NCBI RefSeq assembly: GCF_020073745.1
Contig: NZ_JAIRAU010000001.1
Coordinates: forward strand, 682,001 to 746,000
Direction of reading: 5' to 3'
From: Nannocystis pusilla
GTDB taxonomy: Bacteria; Myxococcota_A; Polyangia; Nannocystales; Nannocystaceae
DNA length: 64,000 nucleotides
Under the pieces are notes generated by a model. The model searched no databases and had not been told where the DNA came from. It saw only the letters and a program-made list of their open reading frames with translations. This document shows positions 33,411-42,070 of the stretch, one piece after another; the stretch's first letter is position 1, and each line of letters starts with the position of its first letter. The translations under genes were made by a program, and so were the position numbers.

Positions 33411-34337
33411 ATGGACGACCTCGACGCCTACGGCCGCGACTACGTCCCGCAGGCGCCGGCCGCCGTCGCCGACCACGGCATTCGCAGCGGCGACCGCTAC
33501 GTCGCGCAGCACGACCTGCTGCGCGCCGTGGCGACCGCCGCCTCCGGCGCCGAGGCCGACGTGCAGCTCGGCGTCGACCCGGGCACCTTCTACTGCGCCG
33601 ACCAGCTCGCCAACCTGATCGCGCTGGCCGGCGAGCCCGCGTTCACCGGGGTCCTCACCGGCTTCATCCACGTCCCGCCCGATCGCGCCACGGGGCCGGT
33701 CGCGGCCGCGGCTGCGCACCTGCACCCGCGCGGCGACGGCCTGCAGCAGTGCGCGCGGGTGGTCGCCGCGGCGCTGCGCGAGCTGTCCGAAGAGACATCC
33801 GAGCCGACGATCGTGCTGACCGCATTCGGGCCGTTCGCCGGGGTCGCCGACAACCCCACCGCCGCGTTCGTCGCCGATCTCGCCAGCCTCGACGCGGCCG
33901 CGCAGCTGGCCGCGCCCGAGCTGGCGCTCGCAGGGCGCGAGCGGCTGGCGACGGCGACGCTGCACCGCTACGCAGGCGCGTCGCGCACGCTCACGCTGGC
34001 GACGACGGTGCTGCCGCTGGCGGCCACCGCCGCGGACGCGCTGGCCGGGCGCTACTTCGACACCGACGCCACCGCGGCCAATTTTCACCGCGCGCTCGCG
34101 CCGGTGCTGGCGGTCCGCCGGCCCGCGGCGATCATCAGCCTCGGCGTCGACAGCGGCCAGGTGCTGCGACCGGCGCGCCCGGCCTTCCGCGTCGAGACCC
34201 AGACCCGCGGCTTTCACCACGACGGCCGGCGCGGCCGCACCGCGAGCGACGACTACCGCCGCCACCTCGAGCTGGCCCGCGTGTTCCTGCAGGCCCGAGC
34301 GCGCGGCGACGGGCCGCTGCGATTCCTCCGTCGCTGA
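33411..34337 (+). CDS. Pyroglutamyl-peptidase-I-like protein with swapped halves
   Basis: 308 residues. The family motifs appear in reversed order. First come DPGTFYCADQLANL and LTGFIHVPPDRA, equal to the C-terminal active-site Cys (GTYVCN) and His (GFIHVP) segments of C15 peptidases. After a linker come TIVLTAFGPFAGVADNPTAA (the N-terminal GFEPFGG...NPS motif) and IISLGVDSGQVLRPARPAFRVETQ (the Glu segment 'GqagGR...vErvA'). All three catalytic residues can be matched, so a circularly permuted enzyme is plausible. The linker carries a 6-4-6 palindrome (33783-33798, LSEETSE). Whether it is active is unknown. Confidence 0.68.
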   Translation: MDDLDAYGRDYVPQAPAAVADHGIRSGDRYVAQHDLLRAVATAASGAEADVQLGVDPGTFYCADQLANLIALAGEPAFTGVLTGFIHVPPDRATGPVAAAAAHLHPRGDGLQQCARVVAAALRELSEETSEPTIVLTAFGPFAGVADNPTAAFVADLASLDAAAQLAAPELALAGRERLATATLHRYAGASRTLTLATTVLPLAATAADALAGRYFDTDATAANFHRALAPVLAVRRPAAIISLGVDSGQVLRPARPAFRVETQTRGFHHDGRRGRTASDDYRRHLELARVFLQARARGDGPLRFLRR

Positions 34338-34470
34338 ACCCGACGCGACCCTCGCCGGTGAAACCGATTGTCGTCACCGGGGCGGTGATCGATGCGCCGG
34401 GCCCCGCACGTCGACGGGACCGATCGACAGCACGGGGACTGATGGGAGCGGGGCGGATGATGTGATCGCG

Positions 34471-34499
34471 TGCGAATCGCGGCACAGGCCGGATTCGCA
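34471..34499. terminator. Hairpin between convergent genes
   Basis: Eight-base arms TGCGAATC / GATTCGCA with a 13-base loop, located between the ends of two convergent genes (33411-34337 and 34538-35248). No T-run. GAATC also recurs twice just downstream. A bidirectional terminator is plausible. Confidence 0.4.
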
Positions 34500-34537
34500 T
34501 GACCCGTCCCCGCAGGAATCACGCGACCCCGCGCGAA

Positions 34538-35248
34538 TCACAGCCCCGCGAGCGCGAGGGCGACGCACACGAACAGCACGCCGAGCTCGATGCGCGAGCA
34601 CGCCGCGGCGGGCAGGCGCTCGCGGACGCGGCCGCCGGTGACGTTGCCGGCGAGGATGGCGAGCGCGAGGGCGGCCGAGAGCAGCGCGGTCTCGCCGGTG
34701 ACGAGGCCGCCGAGGCCGTACGCGGCGATCCGGCCGAGGTGCATGGCGACGGCGGTGGCGGCCGCGGTGGCGACGTAGGCCGCGCCCGTGAGCCCGGCGG
34801 ACTGCAGGAAGGCGCCCACGGCCAGGCCGGCGCTGCCGGTCGTCGCCGCGACGGCGCCGATGGCCGCGCCGGCGGGCACCAGCGCGGCCGCAGGCGGGCG
34901 CGGCATCCACCAGCCGAGCGCCCGCGCCAGCGCCAGCGCGCTCGTCAACACCAGCAGGACCTGCAGCAGCCAGGTCGGCATGGCGACCACGAGCAGGCCG
35001 CCGAGCGCGCTGCCCGGCAGGGCGCCGAGCGCGAACGGGGCGGCCACCCGCCGGTCGACGTCCCGGCGACCCACGGCCCAGCGGTGCAGGTTGCCGACCA
35101 GCAGCGCCGGCGAAGACAGCGCCAGCGCCTCGGCCGGGCTCGTCTGCAGCGACAGCGCCAGCACCAGCAGCACCCCGCCGCCGAGGCCGGCGACGGTCGT
35201 CAGCCACCCCGCGACCCAGCCCAGCACCAGCAACAGCCCGAACTCCAC
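34538..35248 (-). CDS. TauE/SafE-family sulfite/sulfonate exporter permease
   Basis: 236 residues, seven or eight hydrophobic helices. The start region FGLLLVLGWVAGWLTTVAGLGGGVLLVLAL carries the family's G-x-GGG motif; a second half begins AAIGAVAATTGSAGLAVGAFLQ, giving the known internal duplication. Members move sulfite, sulfoacetate or related organosulfur anions out of the cell. It is divergent from a LysR gene, with 83 bases in between, which suggests it is the LysR target. Confidence 0.88.
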   Translation of the reverse strand: MEFGLLLVLGWVAGWLTTVAGLGGGVLLVLALSLQTSPAEALALSSPALLVGNLHRWAVGRRDVDRRVAAPFALGALPGSALGGLLVVAMPTWLLQVLLVLTSALALARALGWWMPRPPAAALVPAGAAIGAVAATTGSAGLAVGAFLQSAGLTGAAYVATAAATAVAMHLGRIAAYGLGGLVTGETALLSAALALAILAGNVTGGRVRERLPAAACSRIELGVLFVCVALALAGL

Positions 35249-35331
35249 GGCAGACCCTCCTGAGCCTGGTCTAGTGCCCCCAGGGTCATCCGCCCAATCG
35301 AATCTTCGGAAGGCTGCTATAAAAATCGCTG

Positions 35332-36186
35332 ATGATCGACGAGCTCCGCCACTTCCTGCTCATCGTCGAGCTCGGCACCTTCACCGAGGCCGCCCGTCGC
35401 GCGCACCTGTCGCAGCCGGCGCTCACGGCCTCGATCCAGCGCCTCGAGGCGGCTCTCGCGGCCCGGTTGTTGATCCGCGGCCCCGGCGGGGCGACGCCGA
35501 CGGCCGCCGGGGCGGCGCTGGTGACGCGGGCCCGCGCCGTGCTGGCGGCGCTCGACGACGCGAAGCGGGCGGTGGCGGAGATCGAGGGCCTGCACGCGGG
35601 CGAGGTGCGGGTCGGCGCGGGCGCGACGGCGTGCACGTACCTGCTGCCGCCGACGCTGGCGGCGTTCCGCGCCGAGCACCCGGGCGTGCACTTCCTGCTG
35701 CGCGAGGCCAACACCGACGACGTGCTCGACGCGCTGCACCGCGGCGACCTCGACCTCGGCGTGATCACCACCGACCGCGGCGAGCCGTGGTTCGTCGACG
35801 AGCTGATCCTGGTCGCCGCGCCCGACCTGCGCGACCCGGCCCACGCGCCGTTCGTGACGTTCGCCCGCGGCACGACCTCGCGCGAGCTGCTCGAGCGCCA
35901 TTTTCCCGATGCGGAGATCGTGATGGAGCTCGGCAGCATCGCCTCGGTCAAGGGCAACGTGCGCGCCGGCATTGGCGTCGCCCTCGTCAGCCGCGCCGCC
36001 GCCCGCCACGATCTGTCGCAGCGCCGCCTGGTCGAGGTGCCGCACCCGCTGACCCCGATCGCCCGCCCGCTCCACCTGGTCCACCGCGGCGTCGATCGCC
36101 TGCCGCCCGCCGCGGCCCGCCTGCGCGAGCTGCTGCTGGCTCACCCGCCCGACCGCCCGCCGGCTCGCTCCGGCAGCGCGCGCTGA
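35332..36186 (+). CDS. LysR-family transcriptional regulator
   Basis: 284 residues. Winged helix-turn-helix at the N-terminus: ELRHFLLIVELGTFTEAARRAHLSQPALTASIQRLEAALAARLL. The effector-binding domain starts at about residue 88 (GEVRVGAGATACTYLLPPTLAAFRAEHPGV) and ends with a typical IGVALVSRAA-like segment. It is divergent from the TauE/SafE permease, the classic arrangement of a LysR with its target. A TATAAA is visible upstream (about 35318), within an AT-rich stretch. No gene is seen in 36187-36600, which holds one 6-4-6 palindrome. Confidence 0.92.
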   Translation: MIDELRHFLLIVELGTFTEAARRAHLSQPALTASIQRLEAALAARLLIRGPGGATPTAAGAALVTRARAVLAALDDAKRAVAEIEGLHAGEVRVGAGATACTYLLPPTLAAFRAEHPGVHFLLREANTDDVLDALHRGDLDLGVITTDRGEPWFVDELILVAAPDLRDPAHAPFVTFARGTTSRELLERHFPDAEIVMELGSIASVKGNVRAGIGVALVSRAAARHDLSQRRLVEVPHPLTPIARPLHLVHRGVDRLPPAAARLRELLLAHPPDRPPARSGSAR

Positions 36187-36524
36187 GCTCGAGGGTCGAG
36201 CGTGCCGACGAAAGCCGCGACTTCGGACAGCAGGACAATTTCACCGCGGCGAAAGGGCATCGAGCCGCGTGAGTGTGACGAGCGGGCGCCGTCCTCGTCG
36301 AGTCCGACAAAGAGAATCGCACCTCGATGCGCCGGTCGTGCGGGGCCCGTGCGAGCATACGCGTGCGAAGCGATGCATCGCTCGACGGTCGCCCCGGAGG
36401 TCGCGGTGATGCATGGCCCGGGCGGCCGCCGCAGGTGAAGCCCGGGCAGCACCCGCGCCGCCGACCAGGGGTGCAGCGAGGTCGCGTGGCTCACGCTGCG
36501 CGGCGACCCGAGGCTCGAAGTGAA

Positions 36525-36540
36525 ATGTCCTTATGGTCAT
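36525..36540. repeat. 6-4-6 dispersed palindrome
   Basis: ATGTCC-ttat-GGTCAT in the long untranslated region before the modular PDZ protein. A further half-site (GTATGTCATC) follows at 36551. Confidence 0.6.
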
Positions 36541-36600
36541 GTCAATTCGGGTATGTCATCGCGCTTGCGCGGCGGGCTCCGTCTGGTCGACACTGCCGCC

Positions 36601-39600
36601 GTGTCGCGCAAGTTGCTCCTGATCGGCGTCGTCGTGGGGTTGGTCGCGCTGCTGCTCGAGCTCTGGTGGCGGCAGCCCGGCGGGCCGCCGGTCGCGGACC
36701 CGGCCGCGGCGGGGTCCGACAAGAAGGCGCGGCAGGCCGAGATCGCGCGGGTGCGGGCGGAGGCGCGGGCGCGCGGCGAGGTCGACATCTCGCCGTGCTC
36801 GGCGGCGGGGCGGGTGGTCGACGCCGCCAGCGGGCGGGGGATCGCCGGCGCGCTGGTGCTCCTGCGGCCCAAGGGGCTGGCCCGCCCGATCGGGCCCGGC
36901 GAGTCGGGCGCGCCGCTCACCGTCCGCACCGACGACGGCGGCGACTGGTCGGTGCCGCTGGTCGCCCCGGGTCACTACATCCTCAGCGCCTCGGCCGCGG
37001 GCTATCTACCGGCTGTCCGTAACGACCTGTCGCTCCAGTCAGGTGCGGCCAACGCCGGCCTCGACCTGGCGCTCGCCCCCGGCGGTCACGCGCTGCGCGG
37101 CACCGTCAGCGACATCGGCGGCGGGCCGGTCGAGGGCGCGATCGTGGCGATCGATCGCCAGGGCGAGGGCAACCTGATCCAGTTCAGCCGCGCCTCGTTC
37201 CCGGCGGTCAGCGACGCGGAGGGGAAATTCGCGGTGCAGGTCAGCGACGGCGTGTATCAGGTCAGCGCCTGGCACGCCGACTACACCGGCGACGGCGAGA
37301 CGGTCGACGTGGCCGGCGGGCCGCGCTCGGTCGAGCTGCGGCTGGTGCCGGCGGCGACGGTCGAGGGCACGGTGCGCGGCGTCCCGGGCGACGCGCCGGT
37401 CGAGGGGGCGATCGTCAGCGCCGGCGAGTTCGGCGGGTTCGGCGGGGTCTCGGCGGTCAGCGACGCGCGCGGCAATTTCCGCCTCGTCGGGCTGTCCTCC
37501 GGAGCGCACGCGCTGTGGGCCGCGGCGGCCGGGCACGCCTCGCGCGAGCCGACGAAGATCGAGCTGGGGATCGGCGAGGCGCTCACCGGGGTCGAGGTCC
37601 GCGTCGAGCGGGCCTTCAAGATCTCCGGCTTCGTCGTGCCGAAGGACGACCCGCGCAAGGCCCTCGACGGCGTGATGGTCGGCGCGTTCTCGCTGACGCC
37701 GATGGCCCTGCGCCCGGCCACCGGCCCGAGCGCGGTCGACGGCTACTTCGAGGTGTTCGGCGTGCGACCGGGGACCTACACGCTCGGCTCGATCGCGGAG
37801 CAGGCGCTGCCGGAGATCCTCGGCGGCCCGTCGGTCACGATCGCCGACGCCGACGTGACCGGGGTGATCGTCGAGCTCGACCGCGGGGTCGAGCTGCGCG
37901 GGCGCGTCGAGCCGCCGACGCCGGCCGCGGTGTCGCTGACGCTCGCCGACGAGGAGGCCGGCTTCATGTCGGTGCTCGCCAGCCTCGGGAACATGTTCGT
38001 GCGCAGCCGCGCCGACGCCCGCGGCGAGTTCGCGCTCAAGCCGGTCAAGCCGGGCAAGCTGCGCGTGATCGCCGAGGCGCCCGACGGCAGCCGCGGCCAG
38101 CTCGACGTCGAGGTCGGCGAGCGCGGCGCTTCCGGCCTGGTGGTGGCGCTCGAGCCGCGGGCGACGATCACCGGCCGGGTCGTCGACGCCCGCGGCGCGC
38201 CGCTGAAGGGCGGCAGCGTGCAGATCCAGGCGATCAAGCCGCGCGACGAGGGCGGGGGGTCGTTCACGTTCTCCGCCGGGGGCTCGCCCGACCGCCACCC
38301 GATCGCGGAGGACGGCACGTACACGGCGCGCGGGCTCGACGGCGGCGAGTACGAGCTGCGGGTGCTCGACCGCGCGGGCAACGTGATCCGCTGGGATGTC
38401 CCTGCGGACAGGTCGTACGAACCGGCGCGCAAGACCATCGCGGCCGCGGTCGTGACGCCGGGGGTCGACCTCGCGGTCGAGGTCCGCGACGGGGTGCTGC
38501 GCGGGGTGGTGCTCGACCCGAGCGGCGCGCCCGCGGCCGACGCGTGGATCACCGCGGCGCCGGAGCAGAAGGACGCGGCCGAGGCGATGTTCCACCGCCC
38601 CGAGGCGGCGAAGGCGAACGAGAAGGTCGGGCTCGTGCCGCAGCCGCCGAAGGACCCGGCGGAGCAGGGCGGCGCGTCGATCTTCGCCGGGCGCGGCGAG
38701 CCGGTGCTGTCGGGCGAGGACGGCCGGTTCGAGCTCACCGGCCTGGCCCGCCGCCCCTACACGCTGCGCGCCGAGGGGCTCAAGGGCAGCGCGCGCGTCG
38801 AGCTCGCCGGGGTGTCCCCGGGGACAGACGTGCGCCTGCAGGTGGTGCCGCTGGCCGAACTGACGGTGACGGCCCGCGCAGAGGGCAAGGCGGTGCCGCG
38901 CTACGAGCTGCACGTGACCTACCACCGCCCGAACGGCGGGACCTCCAACGACCAGGAGACCGTCGACAGCGCCGAGGGCAGGACGCACCTCGACCACCGC
39001 GACCCAGGCAAGTACACGCTGATCGCGGTGGCCGACGCGGGCCGCCGCGAGCACGAGCTCGAGCTGAAGCCCGGCGAGCGCGCCGCGGTCACGCTCGACC
39101 TGCAGCCGTGGGGCAAGCTGCGCGGGGTCCTGCTCGACGGACGCACCGGGCAGCCGCTCTCCGGGGTGAAGGTGATGGCGATGGGCAAGGGCATGCGGAC
39201 CGGCGACATGCTCGGGACGCTGCTCGGCAAGGGCCCGCGCACCGACGCGACCGGTCGCTTCGAGATCGGTCACATCGCCGCCGGCGAGGGCGAGCTGCAA
39301 TTCATCGACAGCGACCTGCTCGACCGCAGCCAGGTGGCGACGGCGAAGTACTCGCTCGAGCCCGGGGCGGAGAAGGACCTGGGGACGGTGGCGGGGGTGG
39401 CGGTCGTCAAGGTGCCGAAGGACCAGCGCGGCGAGCTCGGGCTGCGAACCCGCCTGGCGACCGAGGCGGGCCGCCCGCGACCCCTCGGCGAGACGCCGCC
39501 GCCGCTGACCGAGAAGGAGGACCCGAAGGCGCCGAAGCGGCTGTGGATCGAGGCGGTGACGATCGACGGGCCGGCCGACAAGGCGGGGGTGCTGCCAGGC

Positions 39601-39774
39601 GACGAGGTGGTGGCGGTCGACGGGACTGCGGTCACCAGCCTGGCGCCCGAGGGGGCGGAGCGGCTGCTGTCGAGCTTCAACATCCGCGGGGGACAGAGCG
39701 TGACGCTCGAGCTGGACCGCGCGGGCAGCCGGCAGACGGTCACGTTCGAGGCGGCGGAGCGCAAGCCGAGATGA
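36601..39774 (+). CDS. Large membrane-anchored protein with carboxypeptidase-regulatory-like modules and a C-terminal PDZ
   Basis: 1057 residues. GTG at 36601 gives an N-terminal signal anchor (LLLIGVVVGLVALLLELWW); ATG at 36553 is an alternative. About nine Ig-like CarboxypepD_reg modules follow, each with G.V.d..G.p..GA.V ... GrF.l.gl.pG.y.l (for example GRVVDAASGRGIAGALVLL and GTVSDIGGGPVEGAIV). The last ~85 residues are a PDZ domain (IEAVTIDGPADKAGVLPGDEVVAVDG). It probably acts as an envelope scaffold. Two in-frame 6-4-6 palindromes (38396, 38812). PDZ after such modules is a less common combination. Confidence 0.82.
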   Translation: MSRKLLLIGVVVGLVALLLELWWRQPGGPPVADPAAAGSDKKARQAEIARVRAEARARGEVDISPCSAAGRVVDAASGRGIAGALVLLRPKGLARPIGPGESGAPLTVRTDDGGDWSVPLVAPGHYILSASAAGYLPAVRNDLSLQSGAANAGLDLALAPGGHALRGTVSDIGGGPVEGAIVAIDRQGEGNLIQFSRASFPAVSDAEGKFAVQVSDGVYQVSAWHADYTGDGETVDVAGGPRSVELRLVPAATVEGTVRGVPGDAPVEGAIVSAGEFGGFGGVSAVSDARGNFRLVGLSSGAHALWAAAAGHASREPTKIELGIGEALTGVEVRVERAFKISGFVVPKDDPRKALDGVMVGAFSLTPMALRPATGPSAVDGYFEVFGVRPGTYTLGSIAEQALPEILGGPSVTIADADVTGVIVELDRGVELRGRVEPPTPAAVSLTLADEEAGFMSVLASLGNMFVRSRADARGEFALKPVKPGKLRVIAEAPDGSRGQLDVEVGERGASGLVVALEPRATITGRVVDARGAPLKGGSVQIQAIKPRDEGGGSFTFSAGGSPDRHPIAEDGTYTARGLDGGEYELRVLDRAGNVIRWDVPADRSYEPARKTIAAAVVTPGVDLAVEVRDGVLRGVVLDPSGAPAADAWITAAPEQKDAAEAMFHRPEAAKANEKVGLVPQPPKDPAEQGGASIFAGRGEPVLSGEDGRFELTGLARRPYTLRAEGLKGSARVELAGVSPGTDVRLQVVPLAELTVTARAEGKAVPRYELHVTYHRPNGGTSNDQETVDSAEGRTHLDHRDPGKYTLIAVADAGRREHELELKPGERAAVTLDLQPWGKLRGVLLDGRTGQPLSGVKVMAMGKGMRTGDMLGTLLGKGPRTDATGRFEIGHIAAGEGELQFIDSDLLDRSQVATAKYSLEPGAEKDLGTVAGVAVVKVPKDQRGELGLRTRLATEAGRPRPLGETPPPLTEKEDPKAPKRLWIEAVTIDGPADKAGVLPGDEVVAVDGTAVTSLAPEGAERLLSSFNIRGGQSVTLELDRAGSRQTVTFEAAERKPR

Positions 39775-39784
39775 CTCCGCTCGA

Positions 39785-39934
39785 GGCCGTGCGACGAACT
39801 TCTCCGCTTCGGCAACGCGGGGCCGTGCGACGAACTTCTCCGCTCCGACAACCTGAGGCCGTGCGACGAACTTCTCCGCTCGACACCCTGAGGCCGTGCG
39901 ACGAACTTCTCCGCTTCGGCAACGCGGGGCCGTG
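39785..39934. repeat. 36-bp tandem repeat, four copies plus a partial one
   Basis: Unit GGCCGTGCGACGAACTTCTC-CGCttCggcaacgcg, starting at 39785, 39821, 39857, 39892 and 39928 (35-36 bp period). The first ~20 bases are invariant; the last ~12 vary. It starts ten bases after the PDZ gene stop. It is not CRISPR: there are no spacers. No protein-coding role is supported. Confidence 0.85.
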
Positions 39935-40002
39935 AAGACCTGGGAGGGGCGGGGCGGGGGTGGCGAGAACGGGTCCCTCGCGACGCGAGACCTGCCATGC
40001 CA

Positions 40003-40600
40003 GATGCTCGACGCGGAGTGGTCGATGGGGCATGTCCGAAGAGTCATCCCGCGTCTGCGCGTCAGGCATGGGGCCCCTCGCTGCGTCCCATTCTCGCCAC
40101 CCCCGCCCCGCCCCGCGACGATCGTCGTGGGCCCCGCTTCTGTGTGGGCAGAGAGCTCGTGCCGACGCTGAGTGACGCGAGAGATGCTCGACGCGGAGTG
40201 GTCGATGGGGCATGTCCGAAGAGTCATCCCGCGTCTGCGCGTCAGGCATGGGGCCCCTCGCTGCGTCCCATTCTCGCCACCCCCGCCCCGCCCCGCGACG
40301 ATCGTCGTGGGCCCCGCTTCTGTGTGGGCAGAGAGCTCGTGCCGACGCCGAGTGACGCGAGAAGAGCTCGATGCGGAGTGGTCGATGGGGCATGTCCGAA
40401 GATTCATCCCGCGCCTGCAGCCCTCGCTGCGTCCCATTGCGTCCCATTCTCGCCACCCCCGCCCCGCCTCGCGACGATCGTCGCGGGCCCCGCTTCTGTC
40501 TGGGCAGAGAGCTCGTGCCGACGCTGAGTGACGCGAGAGATGTTCGACGCGGAGTGGTCGATAGGGCATGTCTGAAGAGCCATGCCGCGTCTGTCTCGCT
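40003..40600. repeat. 180-bp tandem repeat, three copies plus a partial one
   Basis: Unit starts at 40003, 40183, 40363 and about 40539. The first two units are nearly identical over 180 bases; the third has a deletion and several changes; the fourth is a truncated copy. Each holds GGGCATGTCCGAAGAGTCAT, a 6-4-6 palindrome of the dispersed family, and a GCGACGATCGTCG palindrome. The frames across it (GMGPLAASHSRHP and similar) are repeat artefacts. The last unit fades at about 40600. Confidence 0.85.
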
Positions 40601-40655
40601 CGTGCGGACGGGCCCGCGGAAGCCCTTGCTCGCGCGAGTAGCAGAAAGGTCGTAG

Positions 40656-40679
40656 GGACATGTTTTTTGAGACATGTCC
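40656..40679. repeat. ACATGT-type palindrome
   Basis: GGACATGTTTTTTGAGACATGTCC: outer 7-base arms with a T-rich centre, 17 bases past the GFA gene's stop. It could terminate transcription of that gene. Confidence 0.6.
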
Positions 40680-40695
40680 TTGCTCGCAGCAGAAC

Positions 40696-41058
40696 TCAGA
40701 CGCTCTTGCCGTCGTAGTGGTTGACGGCGAGCTTGGCGACGTCGACGTCATCGAGGCAGCGGACGTTGACGGCGACCATCTCGGTGCCGTCGGGGCCGAC
40801 GCCGCGGCCGAAGGAGCGGACGCCGCAGGTGTTGCAGAACAGGTGGTGGATGGTCTTGCTGGCAAAAAGGTAGTCGGTGAGGTCGGCCTCGCCGGAGGTC
40901 AGGCGGAACTCGGTCCTGGGCACGAAGGCCAGCAGGACGCTGGTCTTGCCGCAGATGCTGCAGTTGCAGGAGAGGACGGGCTGGCCGAGGTCGACGTTGA
41001 CGTCGTAGCGGACCTTGCCGCAGTGGCATCCGCCGGAGTGCTTGCTTGCTTGGGTCAT
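40696..41058 (-). CDS. GFA-family (glutathione-dependent formaldehyde-activating/CENP-V domain) protein
   Basis: 120 residues. The zinc-binding layout is visible: HSGGCHCGKVRYDV, SCNCSICGKTS (the CxCxxCxK knuckle), and FCNTCGVRSFGRG. The family contains S-hydroxymethylglutathione synthase and many related proteins that are not this enzyme, so the substrate is open. A perfect AGGAGG lies ahead of the ATG at 41058. It is divergent from the AraC gene 54 bases away, which may regulate it. Confidence 0.92.
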   Translation of the reverse strand: MTQASKHSGGCHCGKVRYDVNVDLGQPVLSCNCSICGKTSVLLAFVPRTEFRLTSGEADLTDYLFASKTIHHLFCNTCGVRSFGRGVGPDGTEMVAVNVRCLDDVDVAKLAVNHYDGKSV

Positions 41059-41112
41059 GGCGAGATCCTCCTGTCGCGGGCGGGCCGCGTATTGTAGAAA
41101 TGCGACACGACG

Positions 41113-41973
41113 ATGCGCCGCGCAAGCACGCGCCCGGGAGGGGTCCTTCATCCGCACGCGGCACGCGCTCACTTCCAGCTGGTGCGCCACGCCCCGGCGG
41201 ACGACCTGTCGCCGTGGATCGAGCGCCACTGGACGGTCCGCTGGGACCTGCGCGGGCGCCCGCCGCACGTGCAGGAGACGCTGCCGCACCCGTGCGTGAA
41301 CCTGACGATCACGGAGCACGGCGCGGCGATCCACGGCTGCGAGACGCGGCGCTCGGGGGTGCAGCTGATCGGCGAGGGCAGGGTGTTCGGCACGAAGTTC
41401 CGCCCGGGGGCGTTCTTCCCGTTCCTGGGCCGGCCGCTGTCGCAGCTGACCGACCGCAGCGCGCCGCTGCGCGAGGTGTTCGGCCCCCGCGCCGACGAGC
41501 TCGCCGCCGGCGTGCTCGCGGTCGACGACGAGGCGGCGCAGATCGCCCTGGTCGAGGCGTTCCTGCGCGAGCTCTCGCCGCGGCGCGACGCGGGGGTCGA
41601 CCGGGTGATCGAGGTGGTCCAGCTGGCGCTCGACCGCCCGGCGGTCGCCCGCGTCGAGGACCTCGCCGAGCTGGCGCAGATCCCCGCCCGCACGCTGCAG
41701 CGGCTGTTCCGCCGCTACGTCGGCGTCGGCCCCAAGTGGGTCATCCGCTGCTTCCGCCTCCACGAGGCCGCCGAACGCCTGGCCGCCGGCCGCGTCCTCG
41801 ACGGCGCGAGCCTGGCCGCCGAGCTCGGCTACTTCGATCAAGCCCACTTCATCCGCGACTTCAAGGCGCTGATCGGCAGCGCCCCGAGCGAGTACGCGGC
41901 CCGCTGCGCCGCCCAGGCCGCAGCAGGCACTTTTCCCGAAAGCGGCGCGACGACCGGCATCACGATCCTCTGA
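41113..41973 (+). CDS. AraC-family transcriptional regulator
   Basis: 286 residues. The N-terminal half (PADDLSPWIERHWTVRWDL...LPHPCVNLTITEHG) is a DUF6597-like sensor domain; the C-terminal half has the double helix-turn-helix: RVEDLAELAQIPARTLQRLFRRYVGVGPKWVIRCFRLHEA and AAELGYFDQAHFIRDFKALIGSAPSEY. Such regulators often control a neighbouring small-molecule-responsive gene; here GFA is divergent. The family's Tyr-Phe-Asp-Gln-Ala-His-Phe segment is intact. Confidence 0.92.
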   Translation: MRRASTRPGGVLHPHAARAHFQLVRHAPADDLSPWIERHWTVRWDLRGRPPHVQETLPHPCVNLTITEHGAAIHGCETRRSGVQLIGEGRVFGTKFRPGAFFPFLGRPLSQLTDRSAPLREVFGPRADELAAGVLAVDDEAAQIALVEAFLRELSPRRDAGVDRVIEVVQLALDRPAVARVEDLAELAQIPARTLQRLFRRYVGVGPKWVIRCFRLHEAAERLAAGRVLDGASLAAELGYFDQAHFIRDFKALIGSAPSEYAARCAAQAAAGTFPESGATTGITIL

Positions 41974-42000
41974 GGTGCTCGGACCCGGCGCGAGGGGCAC

Positions 42001-42016
42001 ATGTTCTCGGGGACAT
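42001..42016. repeat. 6-4-6 dispersed palindrome, first of a pair
   Basis: ATGTTC-tcgg-GGACAT, with arms that extend outwards to CACATGTTC / GGACATGTG. It follows the AraC stop by 28 bases. Confidence 0.65.
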
Positions 42017-42037
42017 GTGACGCGACAATGAATGCGG

Positions 42038-42053
42038 CTGTCCTTCAGGACAT
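42038..42053. repeat. 6-4-6 dispersed palindrome, second of a pair
   Basis: CTGTCC-ttca-GGACAT, 37 bases after the first one. The two together lie between the convergent AraC gene and the exported-protein gene, in terminator position. Confidence 0.65.
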
Positions 42054-42070
42054 GTAAAGCTCGCCCGGGG

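Noticed and set aside
37039..40569. 1176-residue open frame on the minus strand, antisense to the PDZ protein and running through the repeats
   Set aside because: His/Arg/Asp/Val-rich composition typical of an antisense shadow in high-GC DNA; the opposite strand has clear domains.
39785..40600. CRISPR array
   Set aside because: The 36-bp units are tandem without unique spacers, and the 180-bp units are too long; no cas genes are seen.
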